Shown here piece by piece: positions 36,344-45,157 of a stretch of 64,000 bases of DNA (positions are counted from its first letter, which is position 1; each line of letters begins with the position of its first letter). Made by a program: the position numbers and the translations under genes. Location: assembly GCF_000204645.1 (NCBI RefSeq), contig NC_015422.1:3985001-4049000 (forward strand), given 5' to 3'. This stretch comes from Alicycliphilus denitrificans K601 (GTDB lineage: Bacteria; Pseudomonadota; Gammaproteobacteria; Burkholderiales; Burkholderiaceae_C). A model generated the notes under the pieces. The model saw only the letters and a program-made list of their open reading frames with translations, did not search any database and had not been told where the DNA came from.

Positions 36344-37324
36344 TCATATGACGAAAATCGATGACCCGGTCGTCTTGCGGGCTTCCAGATCGTGGTGCGC
36401 CTGCACTGCGTCCCGCAGCGCATAACGTTGGTTGATTTCGATCTTGATGCGGCCGGCGGCCACGTGACCGAAGATCTCGCCCGCCAGCGCCGCCTTTTCC
36501 GCCGGGTCGGCGATGTAGTCGGCAAGCGCGGGGCGCGTCAGGTAGAGCGAGCCTTTCATGGCCAGCAGCTGCGGGTCGAACGGCGGGATGGTGCCGGAGG
36601 CGGTGCCGACGCAGACCATCAGGCCGCGGCGCTTGAGCGAATCCAGCGAGGCGTTGAAAGTGCTGCGGCCGACGCTGTCGAAGACCACGTTTACCCCGAC
36701 GCCGCCGGTCAGTTCGCGGGCACGCTTGGCCACGTCTTCATGGCTGTAGTTGATGGTTTCATCGCAGCCGTGGGCGCGGGCGATGGCGGCCTTCTCCTCC
36801 GTGGACACCGTGCCGATGACGCGAATGCCGAGCAGCCTGGCCCACTGCGACACGATCAGGCCGACGCCGCCGGCGGCGGCATGCAGCAGCAGCGTGTCGC
36901 CCGCCTTGAAGTCGTAGATGCGGCGCATCAGGTAGGCCGAGGTCAGGCCGCGCATGGTCATCGCGGCGGCCGTTTCGCAGGCGATGCCTTCCGGCAGCTT
37001 GATCAGCGGGGCCGCGGCGATGATGCGCGCGGTGCTGTAGGCGCCCAGGGTGTTGATGAAGCCGGTGTAGGTCACCTTGTCGCCCACCGTCACGTTGGTT
37101 ACGCCTTCGCCGACGGCCTCGACCACGCCCGCGGCTTCCACGCCCATGCCGGCCGGCAGGGGAATCGGGTAGGTGCCGTTGCGGAAGTAGGTGTCCGCGA
37201 AGTTCAGGCCAACTGCCACATGGCGCAGGCGGACCTCGCCCGGGCCGGGTTCGCCGACGTTCGCATTCTCCAGGGTCAGGACTTCCGGTGCGCCGGTCTT
37301 GTAGAAACGAATTGCCTGTTCCAT
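36344..37324 (-). CDS. Quinone oxidoreductase-like zinc-free MDR protein
   Basis: A 326-aa medium-chain dehydrogenase/reductase of the NADPH:quinone reductase (QOR) subgroup. The N-terminal GroES-like domain includes NFADTYFRNGTYP and AGMGVEAAGVVEAVG. The nucleotide-binding motif is AAAGGVGLIVSQWARLLG near residue 150. The cysteine ligands of zinc-dependent ADHs are missing, as in QOR. It probably reduces a quinone or an alpha,beta-unsaturated carbonyl with NAD(P)H. The genes on either side are TauD and the UspA-hemerythrin fusion, 13 and 26 bp away. Confidence 0.9.
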   Translation of the reverse strand: MEQAIRFYKTGAPEVLTLENANVGEPGPGEVRLRHVAVGLNFADTYFRNGTYPIPLPAGMGVEAAGVVEAVGEGVTNVTVGDKVTYTGFINTLGAYSTARIIAAAPLIKLPEGIACETAAAMTMRGLTSAYLMRRIYDFKAGDTLLLHAAAGGVGLIVSQWARLLGIRVIGTVSTEEKAAIARAHGCDETINYSHEDVAKRARELTGGVGVNVVFDSVGRSTFNASLDSLKRRGLMVCVGTASGTIPPFDPQLLAMKGSLYLTRPALADYIADPAEKAALAGEIFGHVAAGRIKIEINQRYALRDAVQAHHDLEARKTTGSSIFVI

Positions 37325-37350
37325 TTGATCCCCTTTGCTTCAGTTCTTGT

Positions 37351-38370
37351 TTAACGATCGGTTTTCGCCAGATTCACGATGCGCGAGAATAAATGCTTGA
37401 ATTCGGCATCGGTTTCCCCGCCAAATCGGGGGTCGCGGTTTTGTGAAAATGCCGCGTTGATTTCGTCCCAATCGGCCTCGGTGAGATAATGCTGCGCCTC
37501 TGGAAGAATCACGCCTTCTTCGCGGCCCATGTGTTCCCATATGAATTTGGCGTAGGCGGAAACCGCTTTTTCGAGATCCTGGGCGGATTTATCGCCATCC
37601 GCATACTGCTGGACGATGGCGGTCAGGTCGCGGACCATCTGTTCGTCCCGGATATGCTGGCGTTCCAGTTCATCCAGTTCGGGATTGAGCGCGGAGGTCC
37701 TTTCGCGCAGTTTGCGGAAAAGATATTCCTCTTCCTTGGGGTGATGCAGGGCCACCGGGAATTCCCGGATGTAATGCACCATGGCTTGCATCAGTACCGG
37801 GTCGGGAGCCGCGGCGCCGTCCGCCGCGGGCTTCAGGATGTGCAGCCAGGCGTGCAGGACCGCGGCCAGGGAGCGGTGCTCGTCGCGGATGGTGGCGATG
37901 GCCTGTGCCGGAGCCGGGGGGGCGGCCATGGCCGAAACCAGGACCGGAATCTCGGAATTGATCAGGACCTTCAGCGTTTGCGACCCGAGCATCATGCCCA
38001 GGGTGGTGCGCCGGCCATGCGAGGCCATGAAGATCAGGTCGCACCCTTCCGAGCGGGCCGCCTTGATGATGGCCGTGTAGGGCGAATCGCTGATGATGGT
38101 TGCCGAGGCGCAGGGAACGCCTTGGGCGCGGGCGGCGGATTCGGCCTTGGTCAGCAGTTCGCGGGCCCGCCCTTCGAAGTTGTAGGCATAGTCCTCGGGC
38201 GAGGTCAGGCGCACGATTTCGGCCTCGCCGCGCAAGGACGAGGAGGGGTCCGATGCCGCGTGGAAAAAGGTGATGCGCGCACCCAGGGCGCGTGCGAACT
38301 CGACGGCACGCCCAATCGTGACTATCGACAGGTCGGTGTTGTCGATGGGGACCAGCAGGTGGCGATACAT
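37351..38370 (-). CDS. UspA-hemerythrin two-domain protein
   Basis: A 339-aa fusion. Residues 1-147 are a universal stress protein domain, starting YRHLLVPIDNTDLS and containing the ATP-binding-type segment MASHGRRTTLGMMLGSQTLKVL. Residues about 160-310 form a four-helix hemerythrin domain with the expected iron ligands: TIRDEHRSL, ALHHPKEEEYLF, QHIRDEQM and WEHMGREEGVILPE. Hemerythrin domains bind O2 or act as NO/redox/iron sensors. It sits between the Rieske ferredoxin and the oxidoreductases, which suggests an oxygen- or redox-related role in an oxygenase-containing pathway. That link is inference. The order UspA then hemerythrin in one chain is unusual. Confidence 0.9.
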   Translation of the reverse strand: MYRHLLVPIDNTDLSIVTIGRAVEFARALGARITFFHAASDPSSSLRGEAEIVRLTSPEDYAYNFEGRARELLTKAESAARAQGVPCASATIISDSPYTAIIKAARSEGCDLIFMASHGRRTTLGMMLGSQTLKVLINSEIPVLVSAMAAPPAPAQAIATIRDEHRSLAAVLHAWLHILKPAADGAAAPDPVLMQAMVHYIREFPVALHHPKEEEYLFRKLRERTSALNPELDELERQHIRDEQMVRDLTAIVQQYADGDKSAQDLEKAVSAYAKFIWEHMGREEGVILPEAQHYLTEADWDEINAAFSQNRDPRFGGETDAEFKHLFSRIVNLAKTDR

Positions 38371-38406
38371 GGCGACTCCTCGGTCAATTGGCTGTAAGGA
38401 AGATAT

Positions 38407-38715
38407 TCATGCTTCAAGCTGCACCATGACTTTGCCGTCGGTAATCATGACGGGAAAGGTTTTGGCCGCGATTTGCGGGGCGACCAGCAACTGGCCGTTG
38501 GTGACATCGAAGCGCCAGCCGTGCGACCGGCAGGTAACCACCTTGCCGCACAGATTTCCATTGCTCAAGGCGGCGCCAGCATGCGGGCAGGAGTTTTCCA
38601 GGGCGTAAATCGTCCCTTCCACGTTGAAAAGGGCAATATCCGTGGTGCCGATGCGTATCGGACGCGACGTGCCTGGCGTTATTTCCTGCAGCGAGCATGT
38701 TTCCACGAAATTCAT
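38407..38715 (-). CDS. Rieske-type [2Fe-2S] ferredoxin
   Basis: A 102-aa soluble Rieske protein with the ligands C43-x-H45 (NSCPHAGAAL) and C62-x2-H65 (VTCRSHGWRF). The size and lack of a membrane anchor fit the ferredoxin component of ring-hydroxylating dioxygenases or the NirD-like group. No ring-hydroxylating oxygenase alpha subunit is present in the window, so the electron acceptor is unclear; TauD enzymes do not need a ferredoxin. It is the first gene of the leftward operon and is divergent from the LuxR gene by 160 bp. Confidence 0.9.
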   Translation of the reverse strand: MNFVETCSLQEITPGTSRPIRIGTTDIALFNVEGTIYALENSCPHAGAALSNGNLCGKVVTCRSHGWRFDVTNGQLLVAPQIAAKTFPVMITDGKVMVQLEA

Positions 38716-38875
38716 CTGACGCTTTCATCCATGGCTATGGGCCGTGGATAGATCGTAGGTGAATGATGGTCGCGGAGCACCCCCTCTAAAAAGGGGGGGT
38801 GGAGCTGCTCGCAGCGGGGGGTTTTGATTTATCGTACAACCCATGGCATGCCTGGGCTGACGAGGTGCCCTGCCA
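38716..38875. promoter_or_regulatory. Divergent control region between the Rieske operon and luxR
   Basis: This 160-bp gap must hold the promoters of both arms. It contains CACCCCCTCT (38778-38787) followed by GGGGGGGTGG (38793-38802), which can form a hairpin. A similar pair recurs on the other side of the regulator gene, at 41696-41705 and 41731-41740. I could not locate convincing -35/-10 boxes. Operator function is an inference. Confidence 0.5.
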
Positions 38876-41611
38876 ATGAAGGGGGGCATTCGTTGCGATT
38901 CTCTGGGGCTTCAGCTGATGACTTTATTAAACATCGATAGCGCGACGACCTACTCGGAGCTGGTGCTCAAGACGATGCCGCCGCGGGCGCCTCGGCATCA
39001 ACTGGTGCGCTCGCGCCTGAGCCTGGCCGATGAGCAGTTTCGCGAGCGCTCGGTGATCGTCGTGCAGGCGCCTCCCGGATTCGGCAAGACCTCCCTGCTG
39101 GGCCAGTGGCGGCGCGAGTACCTGGCCCGGGGGGCGGCGGTGGCCTGGGTCACGGCCGATGCCGGGGATGACCTGCAGCGCTTCCTGCACTGCCTGGTGA
39201 TGGCGGTTCGCTCGGGCTGCGTGCGCCCGGCATTCGGGCGGCTGCTGCTGGAAACGCAGGGGACCAAGCCGGGAGAGTTCGAGGGGATCACGGCCTGGCT
39301 GGCGGAGGTCGCCCAAACGTCGCTGGACATGGTGCTGGTTGTCGACGAGGCTGAACGCCTGGCGCCGGGAAACTTTGCCGCGCTATCGTATTTGATGCAC
39401 AACACGCCGCCCAATCTGCACGTGGTGGTGGGTGCCCGTGGCGGAGTGGATGCGACCATTGCGGATCTGGTGGATTACGGGCAGGCCCTGTCGTTGGGTG
39501 CGGATGATTTGCGCTTCCGCCTGGACGAGACGATGGCCCTGGTGCGCGAGCGCTGCGGCGAGAAGATCGACGCCGACAGCGCGGCGCGCCTGCACGAACA
39601 GACCGAAGGGTGGCCGCTCGGCCTGCAGATCATGCTCGCCGCCGTGGAGAAGGGAGGCGATCTGCATGTCGCGATGACCTCGATGGCCGGCAAAAATGGC
39701 GGCAATGGCGAAGGTTTCGTTGGCGGCCTGCTGGCTAATCTTGCCGCGAAAGATGTCGATTTCCTGGTCCGCATTTCCTGCGTCGATCTGGTCCATCCCG
39801 ATCTCTGCCGCGCCTTGACGGGCCTGGAGACAGCCAGGGACATCCTCGTGCGCCTGGTGCGTGAGACGCCGGTGTTCGTCGTGAGCGACGGCAGCGAATG
39901 GGGCCGCCTGCACAACCTGGTGCGCGATGCCCTGCGCGGCCGGCTGGTGAATTTGCCTGCCGATGAGCGTCTGGAACTCCATCGGCGTGCCATGCACTGG
40001 CTCGCCGAGCACGGGATGATCCACGAGGCCGCGCGCCACGCCCATGAGGCCGGCCAGCACGAAATCGCCTACGATCTGGCCGAGCAATGCCTGTACGAGG
40101 CGGTGACACAGGGACACCAGGAATCGGTGCTGCGCTGGCTCGACCTGCTGCCGGAGGCGCAATTGCTGGAGCGCCCCAGATTGCGCCTGGCGGCTGCCTG
40201 GGCGCTGGCGCTCAGCGAGCGGCATGCTGAGGCCGAGTCCCTGGTGCGCGACATCCTGGAAGACCAGGATGCCGACCCCTCGCTGCGCTATGAATGCGCG
40301 CTGATCGCCAGCGGCGCGGCGTACTACGCCGATCAGCCCGATCGCTGCCTGGCCTTGTTCCAGCCCTGGATGGGGGCGCCCCCGCCGGGCCAGGATCCAC
40401 GGCTTCTCCAGATGCATGCCAACCGGCAGGCGGCGATGGCGATTCTGGCCGGCGATCCGGCGCGGGCCCGGCGTTATCTGCAGACCGTTCCCCATGGCGA
40501 CTTCGGCAAGCGCTACAGCTACGGTGTGCGCTGGGGAAGCTTCATCACCGGCCTCAGCTACCTGTGGGAGGGCCAGGGGGTGCTCGGCGAAGAGATGCTG
40601 CAGCCGGCGCTCGGCAGCGCGGATGCCGAACTGGGCCGGCGCGCCCCCTTTTCCTGCATGACTGCCGCCCTCCTGGCGGCGGCGGTCTATGAGCGCGACC
40701 GTATCGACGAGGCGGCGGAGTTGCTCGCCAATCGTCTCGACGTGCTGGAGCGGGTGGGGATACCGGAAACGGTGCTGCTCGGCTATCGAACCGCGGCCAG
40801 AATCGCCGCCGCCAAGGGGGTGGAGCATCGCGCGCTCGATCTGCTGGAAGTGCTGTATGCCGTCGGCGTGGCGCGCAACCTGCCCCGGCTGTGCGTGGCG
40901 AGCCTGGGGGAGCAGATACGGATGCATGCCGGGCGCTTTCGCTCCGAAACCTGCCGGGCCCTGGTGCAGCGCATCGATGACATCGTCGCCGGGCATGACG
41001 TTTCCGAAGGGCCGATATGGCGTGCCTCGCTGGAAGTGCCGCGGCGCCTGGCGCATGCCAACACCTTGATCGCGGCCCAGGACTGGTCTGCCGCGGCGGA
41101 GGCGCTGGCGAATGCGCTCCCCCTGGTCGAATCGGCCAAGCTGGGGCGTTCGCGGATCGAGATCATGGCCTTGCGCGCGCTGGCGCTGGAGCGCGCGGGC
41201 CGCAACGGCAAGCCGCTGCTGCTCGAAGCCATGAACCTGGCGCTGACCTTCAGTCTGTCGAGAACCTTCGTCGATGCCCACCCGGCCCTCGCCGATTGGG
41301 TGCGCCGCACGGCCGAGGAAGACGGAGCGGGGCACAGGATCCAGATCGCGCGTACTGCACGTCCTTTGCCCGAGCGCGCGGCAGGTGCGCCGCGCGCAGT
41401 GCCGAGCATGGTGCTGACGCCCAAGGAGCGCGAGGTGCTCGAGCATCTGGCGCGCAATTTGTCGAACAAGGAAATCGCCCAGGCCATGGAGGTCGGCGAA
41501 GAGACGGTCAAGTGGCATCTCAAGAACCTGTTCGGCAAGCTCGATGCCGGCACCCGCAAGCATGTGGTGCGCCGGGCGCAACTGCTGGGCCTGCTGGTCG
41601 GGCTGGAGTAG
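38876..41611 (+). CDS. MalT-type LuxR-family transcriptional regulator
   Basis: A 911-aa regulator of the LAL/MalT kind. The N-terminal STAND-type ATPase has Walker A APPGFGKTS (K at about residue 71) and Walker B VLVVDEAERL. A long helical, TPR-like middle region (about 380-820) probably senses the inducer. The C-terminal LuxR helix-turn-helix (LTPKEREVLEHLARNLSNKE, then VKWHLKNLFGKLDAGTR) binds DNA. The ATG at 38876 lacks a good ribosome-binding site; another in-frame ATG at 38918 is possible. It is divergent from the Rieske operon and upstream of the transport genes, so it is the likely activator of both. Confidence 0.92.
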   Translation: MKGGIRCDSLGLQLMTLLNIDSATTYSELVLKTMPPRAPRHQLVRSRLSLADEQFRERSVIVVQAPPGFGKTSLLGQWRREYLARGAAVAWVTADAGDDLQRFLHCLVMAVRSGCVRPAFGRLLLETQGTKPGEFEGITAWLAEVAQTSLDMVLVVDEAERLAPGNFAALSYLMHNTPPNLHVVVGARGGVDATIADLVDYGQALSLGADDLRFRLDETMALVRERCGEKIDADSAARLHEQTEGWPLGLQIMLAAVEKGGDLHVAMTSMAGKNGGNGEGFVGGLLANLAAKDVDFLVRISCVDLVHPDLCRALTGLETARDILVRLVRETPVFVVSDGSEWGRLHNLVRDALRGRLVNLPADERLELHRRAMHWLAEHGMIHEAARHAHEAGQHEIAYDLAEQCLYEAVTQGHQESVLRWLDLLPEAQLLERPRLRLAAAWALALSERHAEAESLVRDILEDQDADPSLRYECALIASGAAYYADQPDRCLALFQPWMGAPPPGQDPRLLQMHANRQAAMAILAGDPARARRYLQTVPHGDFGKRYSYGVRWGSFITGLSYLWEGQGVLGEEMLQPALGSADAELGRRAPFSCMTAALLAAAVYERDRIDEAAELLANRLDVLERVGIPETVLLGYRTAARIAAAKGVEHRALDLLEVLYAVGVARNLPRLCVASLGEQIRMHAGRFRSETCRALVQRIDDIVAGHDVSEGPIWRASLEVPRRLAHANTLIAAQDWSAAAEALANALPLVESAKLGRSRIEIMALRALALERAGRNGKPLLLEAMNLALTFSLSRTFVDAHPALADWVRRTAEEDGAGHRIQIARTARPLPERAAGAPRAVPSMVLTPKEREVLEHLARNLSNKEIAQAMEVGEETVKWHLKNLFGKLDAGTRKHVVRRAQLLGLLVGLE

Positions 41612-41833
41612 CCGGGCCCGGTGCCGGTCGTACCGGTCAGCCGCCCGCTGACCGCAGGCCTGCCGGATGAGGTGCCGCCCGCGGCGTTCGCTCGACACCC
41701 CCTCTCGTCTCCCCGTTGCCCCCCGATTGTGGGGGGGTGGCAATTTTCCCCGTTCCAGATAATTCGATGCCTGAGGCTAGAAAAGCCTCGGTCTGGCTGT
41801 TGTGGCCAAAGATAAATCGAGGAAAGGACGACA
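41612..41833 (+). promoter_or_regulatory. Region before the DUF1302 gene
   Basis: This 222-bp gap carries the CACCCCCTCT and GGGGGGGTGG pair (41696-41740) with an inner CCCCCC/GGGGGG hairpin. A small stem GAGGCT/AGCCTC (41773-41778 with 41784-41789) follows, 45 bp before the next start. GAGGAAAGGA precedes the DUF1302 ATG. It probably contains a promoter for the transport genes, but no clear -35/-10 pair is visible. Confidence 0.5.
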
Positions 41834-43570
41834 ATGAAAAGCAGGAGACAAACACCGGCATGGGTGCGCCAGCGCCCGACGGTAATGGCCGCGGCGGCGG
41901 TCTTGATGGCGGGAAATGCGGCGGCTTTTGAACTCGATCTGGGCAATCCGGATCTGGCGGTCCGCTGGGACAATACGGTTCGCTATAACGCCGCCCAGCG
42001 CGTCGCGGCGCGTGACAGCAGGATCGGCAACAACTACAAGTTCGACGAAGGCACCTACAGTTTCGACAAGGGTGACCTGGTTGCCAATCGACTCGATCTG
42101 CTGACCGAACTCGACATGGTTTACAAGAAAAACATGGGGTTGCGGATCAGTGCGGCAGGCTGGTACGACAATGCCTATGACGGCAAGAGCGTGACGCGCA
42201 ATCCGGCGTTGTCTTCTCCATCCAGCTATAACAACAGCCAATATAGCAATTACACCAAGCGCTATTATGCCGGACCCTCCGGTGAGATTCTCGATGCCTT
42301 CGTTTTCACGAACTTCGATGCTGGAGACGTTCCGGTCAAGCTGAAGGTCGGCCGTCACACGGTATTCTGGGGCGAGGCCTTGCTGCTGGGCGGCGCTATG
42401 CACGGCGTGTCTTATTCGCAAATGCCCCTCGATCTGCAGAAAGGCTTTGCGACCCCGGGCGTCGAGGCCAAGGAACTGTTTCGTCCATTGAATCAGATTT
42501 CCGGGCAGGCGCAATTGACCGATACCCTTTCGGTGGCTGCCCAGTATTTCCTGGAATGGGAGCCCTATCGCTATCCCGAAGGGGGTACTTATCTTGGGCC
42601 GGCCGACTTCGCCTTCAATGGCCCGGACAGCATCGTCCAGGCCGTGCACCCGGTACTCGGACCTCTTGGCTATACAAGGGCGGCGCCGGTGACCCCCAAG
42701 AACAATGGCGAATTCGGCGTGAGCGCGAAGTGGTCGCCGGAGCCGCTCGATGGCACGCTGGGCTTCTATTACCGTCGCTTTGCCGACAAGATGCCCCAGC
42801 CCCTGGTGACGGAACTGAAGGCTGCCGCAGGCTTTCCTCTGGCGAACGACAGCCATTATCGCCTGATTTATCCCGACAAAATCGACCTGTTCGGCGTCAG
42901 TCTGGCGAAGAATATTGGCGGCGTGAGTGTCGGTGCGGAATTGTCCTATCGACGCAATACGCCCCTGAGCGCGCAGACGCTGGGTAATGCCTCGGCATTC
43001 GGGGTGCCCGCCAGTGGGCAGACTTTCGGGCCGCGCGGCGACACCATGCATGGCCTGGTGAACCTGATGGGCACGATTTCCAAGACGCCTTTGTTCGACG
43101 CCGCGAGCTGGGCCACCGAGTTGACCTGGGCGCATCTGGCCAAGGTGCGCAGCGGTGAAAATCTGTTCAATGGGGTTGGTTACGACGGTTGCCGAAATGC
43201 GGCGGGCGCGGTTGGCGGCGACAAGTGGGACGGTTGCGCAACCAAGAATTATGTCGGCATCGGCGCCGCTTTCACGCCAACCTGGTTCCAGGTCATGCCC
43301 GGCGTCGATCTTTCCATGCCGATTACCTATTCGATTGGCCTGAAGGGTAATTCGCCGACGACCTTCGGCGGCAACCAGGGCCTGGGCAACTACAGCATCG
43401 GTCTGGGTGCGGATATTTACCAGAAGTACCGCGTCGACCTGAAGTACATCGACTACGTTGGTAAATACCGCGTGAATGCGGCAGGCAATACCGTGACTAC
43501 GGTGAACGGATTTACGTCGGTGCTTTCCGATCGCGGATTCCTGAGTCTGACGTTCAAGGCCAGCTTTTAA
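41834..43570 (+). CDS. DUF1302 family outer-membrane protein
   Basis: A 578-aa protein with a signal peptide (cleavage likely after NAAA near residue 31). The mature part is rich in alternating aromatic and polar residues (VRWDNTVRYN, LRISAAGWYDNAYDG) and ends with a strand-like GFLSLTFKASF, the terminal Phe pattern of outer-membrane barrels. DUF1302 proteins are found with DUF1329 and MMPL transporters in bacteria that use hydrophobic compounds, and are thought to be outer-membrane channels. The function is inferred from fold and context. The DUF1329 gene starts 11 bp downstream. Confidence 0.9.
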   Translation: MKSRRQTPAWVRQRPTVMAAAAVLMAGNAAAFELDLGNPDLAVRWDNTVRYNAAQRVAARDSRIGNNYKFDEGTYSFDKGDLVANRLDLLTELDMVYKKNMGLRISAAGWYDNAYDGKSVTRNPALSSPSSYNNSQYSNYTKRYYAGPSGEILDAFVFTNFDAGDVPVKLKVGRHTVFWGEALLLGGAMHGVSYSQMPLDLQKGFATPGVEAKELFRPLNQISGQAQLTDTLSVAAQYFLEWEPYRYPEGGTYLGPADFAFNGPDSIVQAVHPVLGPLGYTRAAPVTPKNNGEFGVSAKWSPEPLDGTLGFYYRRFADKMPQPLVTELKAAAGFPLANDSHYRLIYPDKIDLFGVSLAKNIGGVSVGAELSYRRNTPLSAQTLGNASAFGVPASGQTFGPRGDTMHGLVNLMGTISKTPLFDAASWATELTWAHLAKVRSGENLFNGVGYDGCRNAAGAVGGDKWDGCATKNYVGIGAAFTPTWFQVMPGVDLSMPITYSIGLKGNSPTTFGGNQGLGNYSIGLGADIYQKYRVDLKYIDYVGKYRVNAAGNTVTTVNGFTSVLSDRGFLSLTFKASF

Positions 43571-43581
43571 GGAGACAGACA

Positions 43582-44931
43582 ATGCAAGTCAATAAGACGA
43601 TTATCGTTCTGGCCGTCGCCTCGGCTGTCGGTGGCAGTGCCCTGGCCGGTGTTTCGGCCGACGAAGCCAAGAAGCTCGGTACCACGCTGACGGCGGTGGG
43701 TGCCGAGAAGGGCGCGAACAAGGATGGCTCGATCCCGGCTTACACCGGCGGGCTGACGACGGTGCCGACGGGCTTCAAACCGGGCGATGGCCTGCGCCCG
43801 GACCCTTTTGCGGGTGAAAAGCCGCTGTTCTCGATCGACGGCAAGACGGCTGACAAATACGCCGACAAGCTGACCGAAGGGACCAAGGCCCTGATGAAGA
43901 AATACCCGGACTACCGGATCGACGTCTACAAGACCCATCGCACCGTGGCGATGCCGAAATTCGTCGAGGAAAACACCGCCAAGTGCGCGGTGAATGCCAA
44001 GACGACGAATGGCGGCCGCTCGATGGAGGGCTGCCACGCCGGCTTCCCGTTCCCGATCCCGAAGACCGGCTTCGAGGCCATGTGGAACCACCTGGTGCGC
44101 TTCCAGGGGGTTGCCTATTCGGTGAAATACCGCAATTGGAATATCGACGCCTCGGGCCGCCCCTCGGTATCCACCGAGGGCACCATCGCCCAGGAATTCC
44201 CGTACTGGGACACTTCCAAGCCCGATTCGGGCGTCTATTTCAAGCAGCGCATCAACTATACCGGCCCGGCGCGGCGCGCCGGCGAGGCCATGATGCTGAT
44301 CGACCCGCTCGATTACGCCGAAAAGGATCGCCGCGCATGGCTGTATCTGCCGGGCCAGCGCCGCGTCAAGGTGGCGCCCGACCTGTCGCACGATACGCCG
44401 AACCCGGGTACGGGCGGCACTTCGACCTTCGACGACGTCTTCCTGTTCCTGGGCTCGATGGACCGCTTCGACTTCAAGCTGGTGGGCAAGAAGGAGGCCT
44501 TCATTCCGTACAACGATTACCGGATGGCCTACAACTCCACCAAGGACGAGTTGCTCAAGCCGAAGTTCCTGAATCCGGATGTCGTGCGTTGGGAGCAGCA
44601 CCGTGTCTGGGTGGTGGAGGCAACGCTGCGCGAGGGCAAGCGCCACGTCTACAGCAAGCGGACCTTCTATCTCGACGAGGATTCCTGGGCGGCGGTCGCC
44701 TCCGAGTCCTACGACGCGCGCGGCCAGCTGTTCCGCACCGGCTTTTCCTACCTGACGCCGAGCTACGAAGTGCCCGCGCCGTTCACCGACATGCACGGCT
44801 TCTATGACCTGATCGCCGGCTCCTACTCGCTGAGCGGCTACACCGCCGAGACTGGCGGCGTGCGCCCGGCGAAACCGGCGCCGGACCGCGATTGGTCTCC
44901 GGATGCGCTGGCTGGCAGCGGTATTCGGTAA
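43582..44931 (+). CDS. DUF1329 family periplasmic protein (LolA/LolB-like fold)
   Basis: A 449-aa secreted protein. The signal peptide is cut near SALA (residue 22). The mature part begins GVSADEAKKLGTTLTAVGAE and contains repeated GS/IPAYTGGL-type blocks typical of DUF1329. The family is predicted to have a LolA/LolB-like lipid-carrier fold, so it may shuttle a hydrophobic molecule through the periplasm between DUF1302 in the outer membrane and the MMPL pump. AAGGAG precedes the start. A 226-bp gap with a MITE-like element follows it. Confidence 0.9.
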   Translation: MQVNKTIIVLAVASAVGGSALAGVSADEAKKLGTTLTAVGAEKGANKDGSIPAYTGGLTTVPTGFKPGDGLRPDPFAGEKPLFSIDGKTADKYADKLTEGTKALMKKYPDYRIDVYKTHRTVAMPKFVEENTAKCAVNAKTTNGGRSMEGCHAGFPFPIPKTGFEAMWNHLVRFQGVAYSVKYRNWNIDASGRPSVSTEGTIAQEFPYWDTSKPDSGVYFKQRINYTGPARRAGEAMMLIDPLDYAEKDRRAWLYLPGQRRVKVAPDLSHDTPNPGTGGTSTFDDVFLFLGSMDRFDFKLVGKKEAFIPYNDYRMAYNSTKDELLKPKFLNPDVVRWEQHRVWVVEATLREGKRHVYSKRTFYLDEDSWAAVASESYDARGQLFRTGFSYLTPSYEVPAPFTDMHGFYDLIAGSYSLSGYTAETGGVRPAKPAPDRDWSPDALAGSGIR

Positions 44932-44940
44932 TCACGTCTG

Positions 44941-45101
44941 AGAGGGTGTGAACGAATCCGTCATGCCCGCTCGTACCGCAAAAACGCACCCCCTCCGCGT
45001 TGCAAGTACTCGCCATAGCCCGAGCTATGGCTGCGCTTTGCGCCTTGGTGGGGCATGTTTGTGCGGCCCGCTCGAACACGCCGGATTCATTCACACCCTC
45101 T
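44941..45101. mobile_element. 161-bp MITE-like element with 20-bp inverted ends
   Basis: AGAGGGTGTGAACGAATCCG (44941-44960) is the inverted complement of 45082-45101 at 19 of 20 positions. The centre carries a smaller inverted repeat (CCATAGC/GCTATGG). No ORF fits. It splits the transport genes between DUF1329 and the YCF48 gene and can fold into a long hairpin in RNA. I see no clear target duplication. Confidence 0.72.
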
Positions 45102-45157
45102 GAGTCGAACCGGGGGAAGTGGTTTTGTCCGCTTCCTCCGACGTGCAAGGTAGGCCA

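Noticed and set aside
38407..38715. Part of a complete aromatic ring-hydroxylating dioxygenase system
   Set aside because: No alpha or beta oxygenase subunit or ferredoxin reductase gene is found in the window.
39383..41743. Minus-strand open frame of nearly 790 codons opposite the MalT-type regulator
   Set aside because: No recognisable domain and strongly biased composition; the plus-strand regulator has clear ATPase and LuxR motifs.
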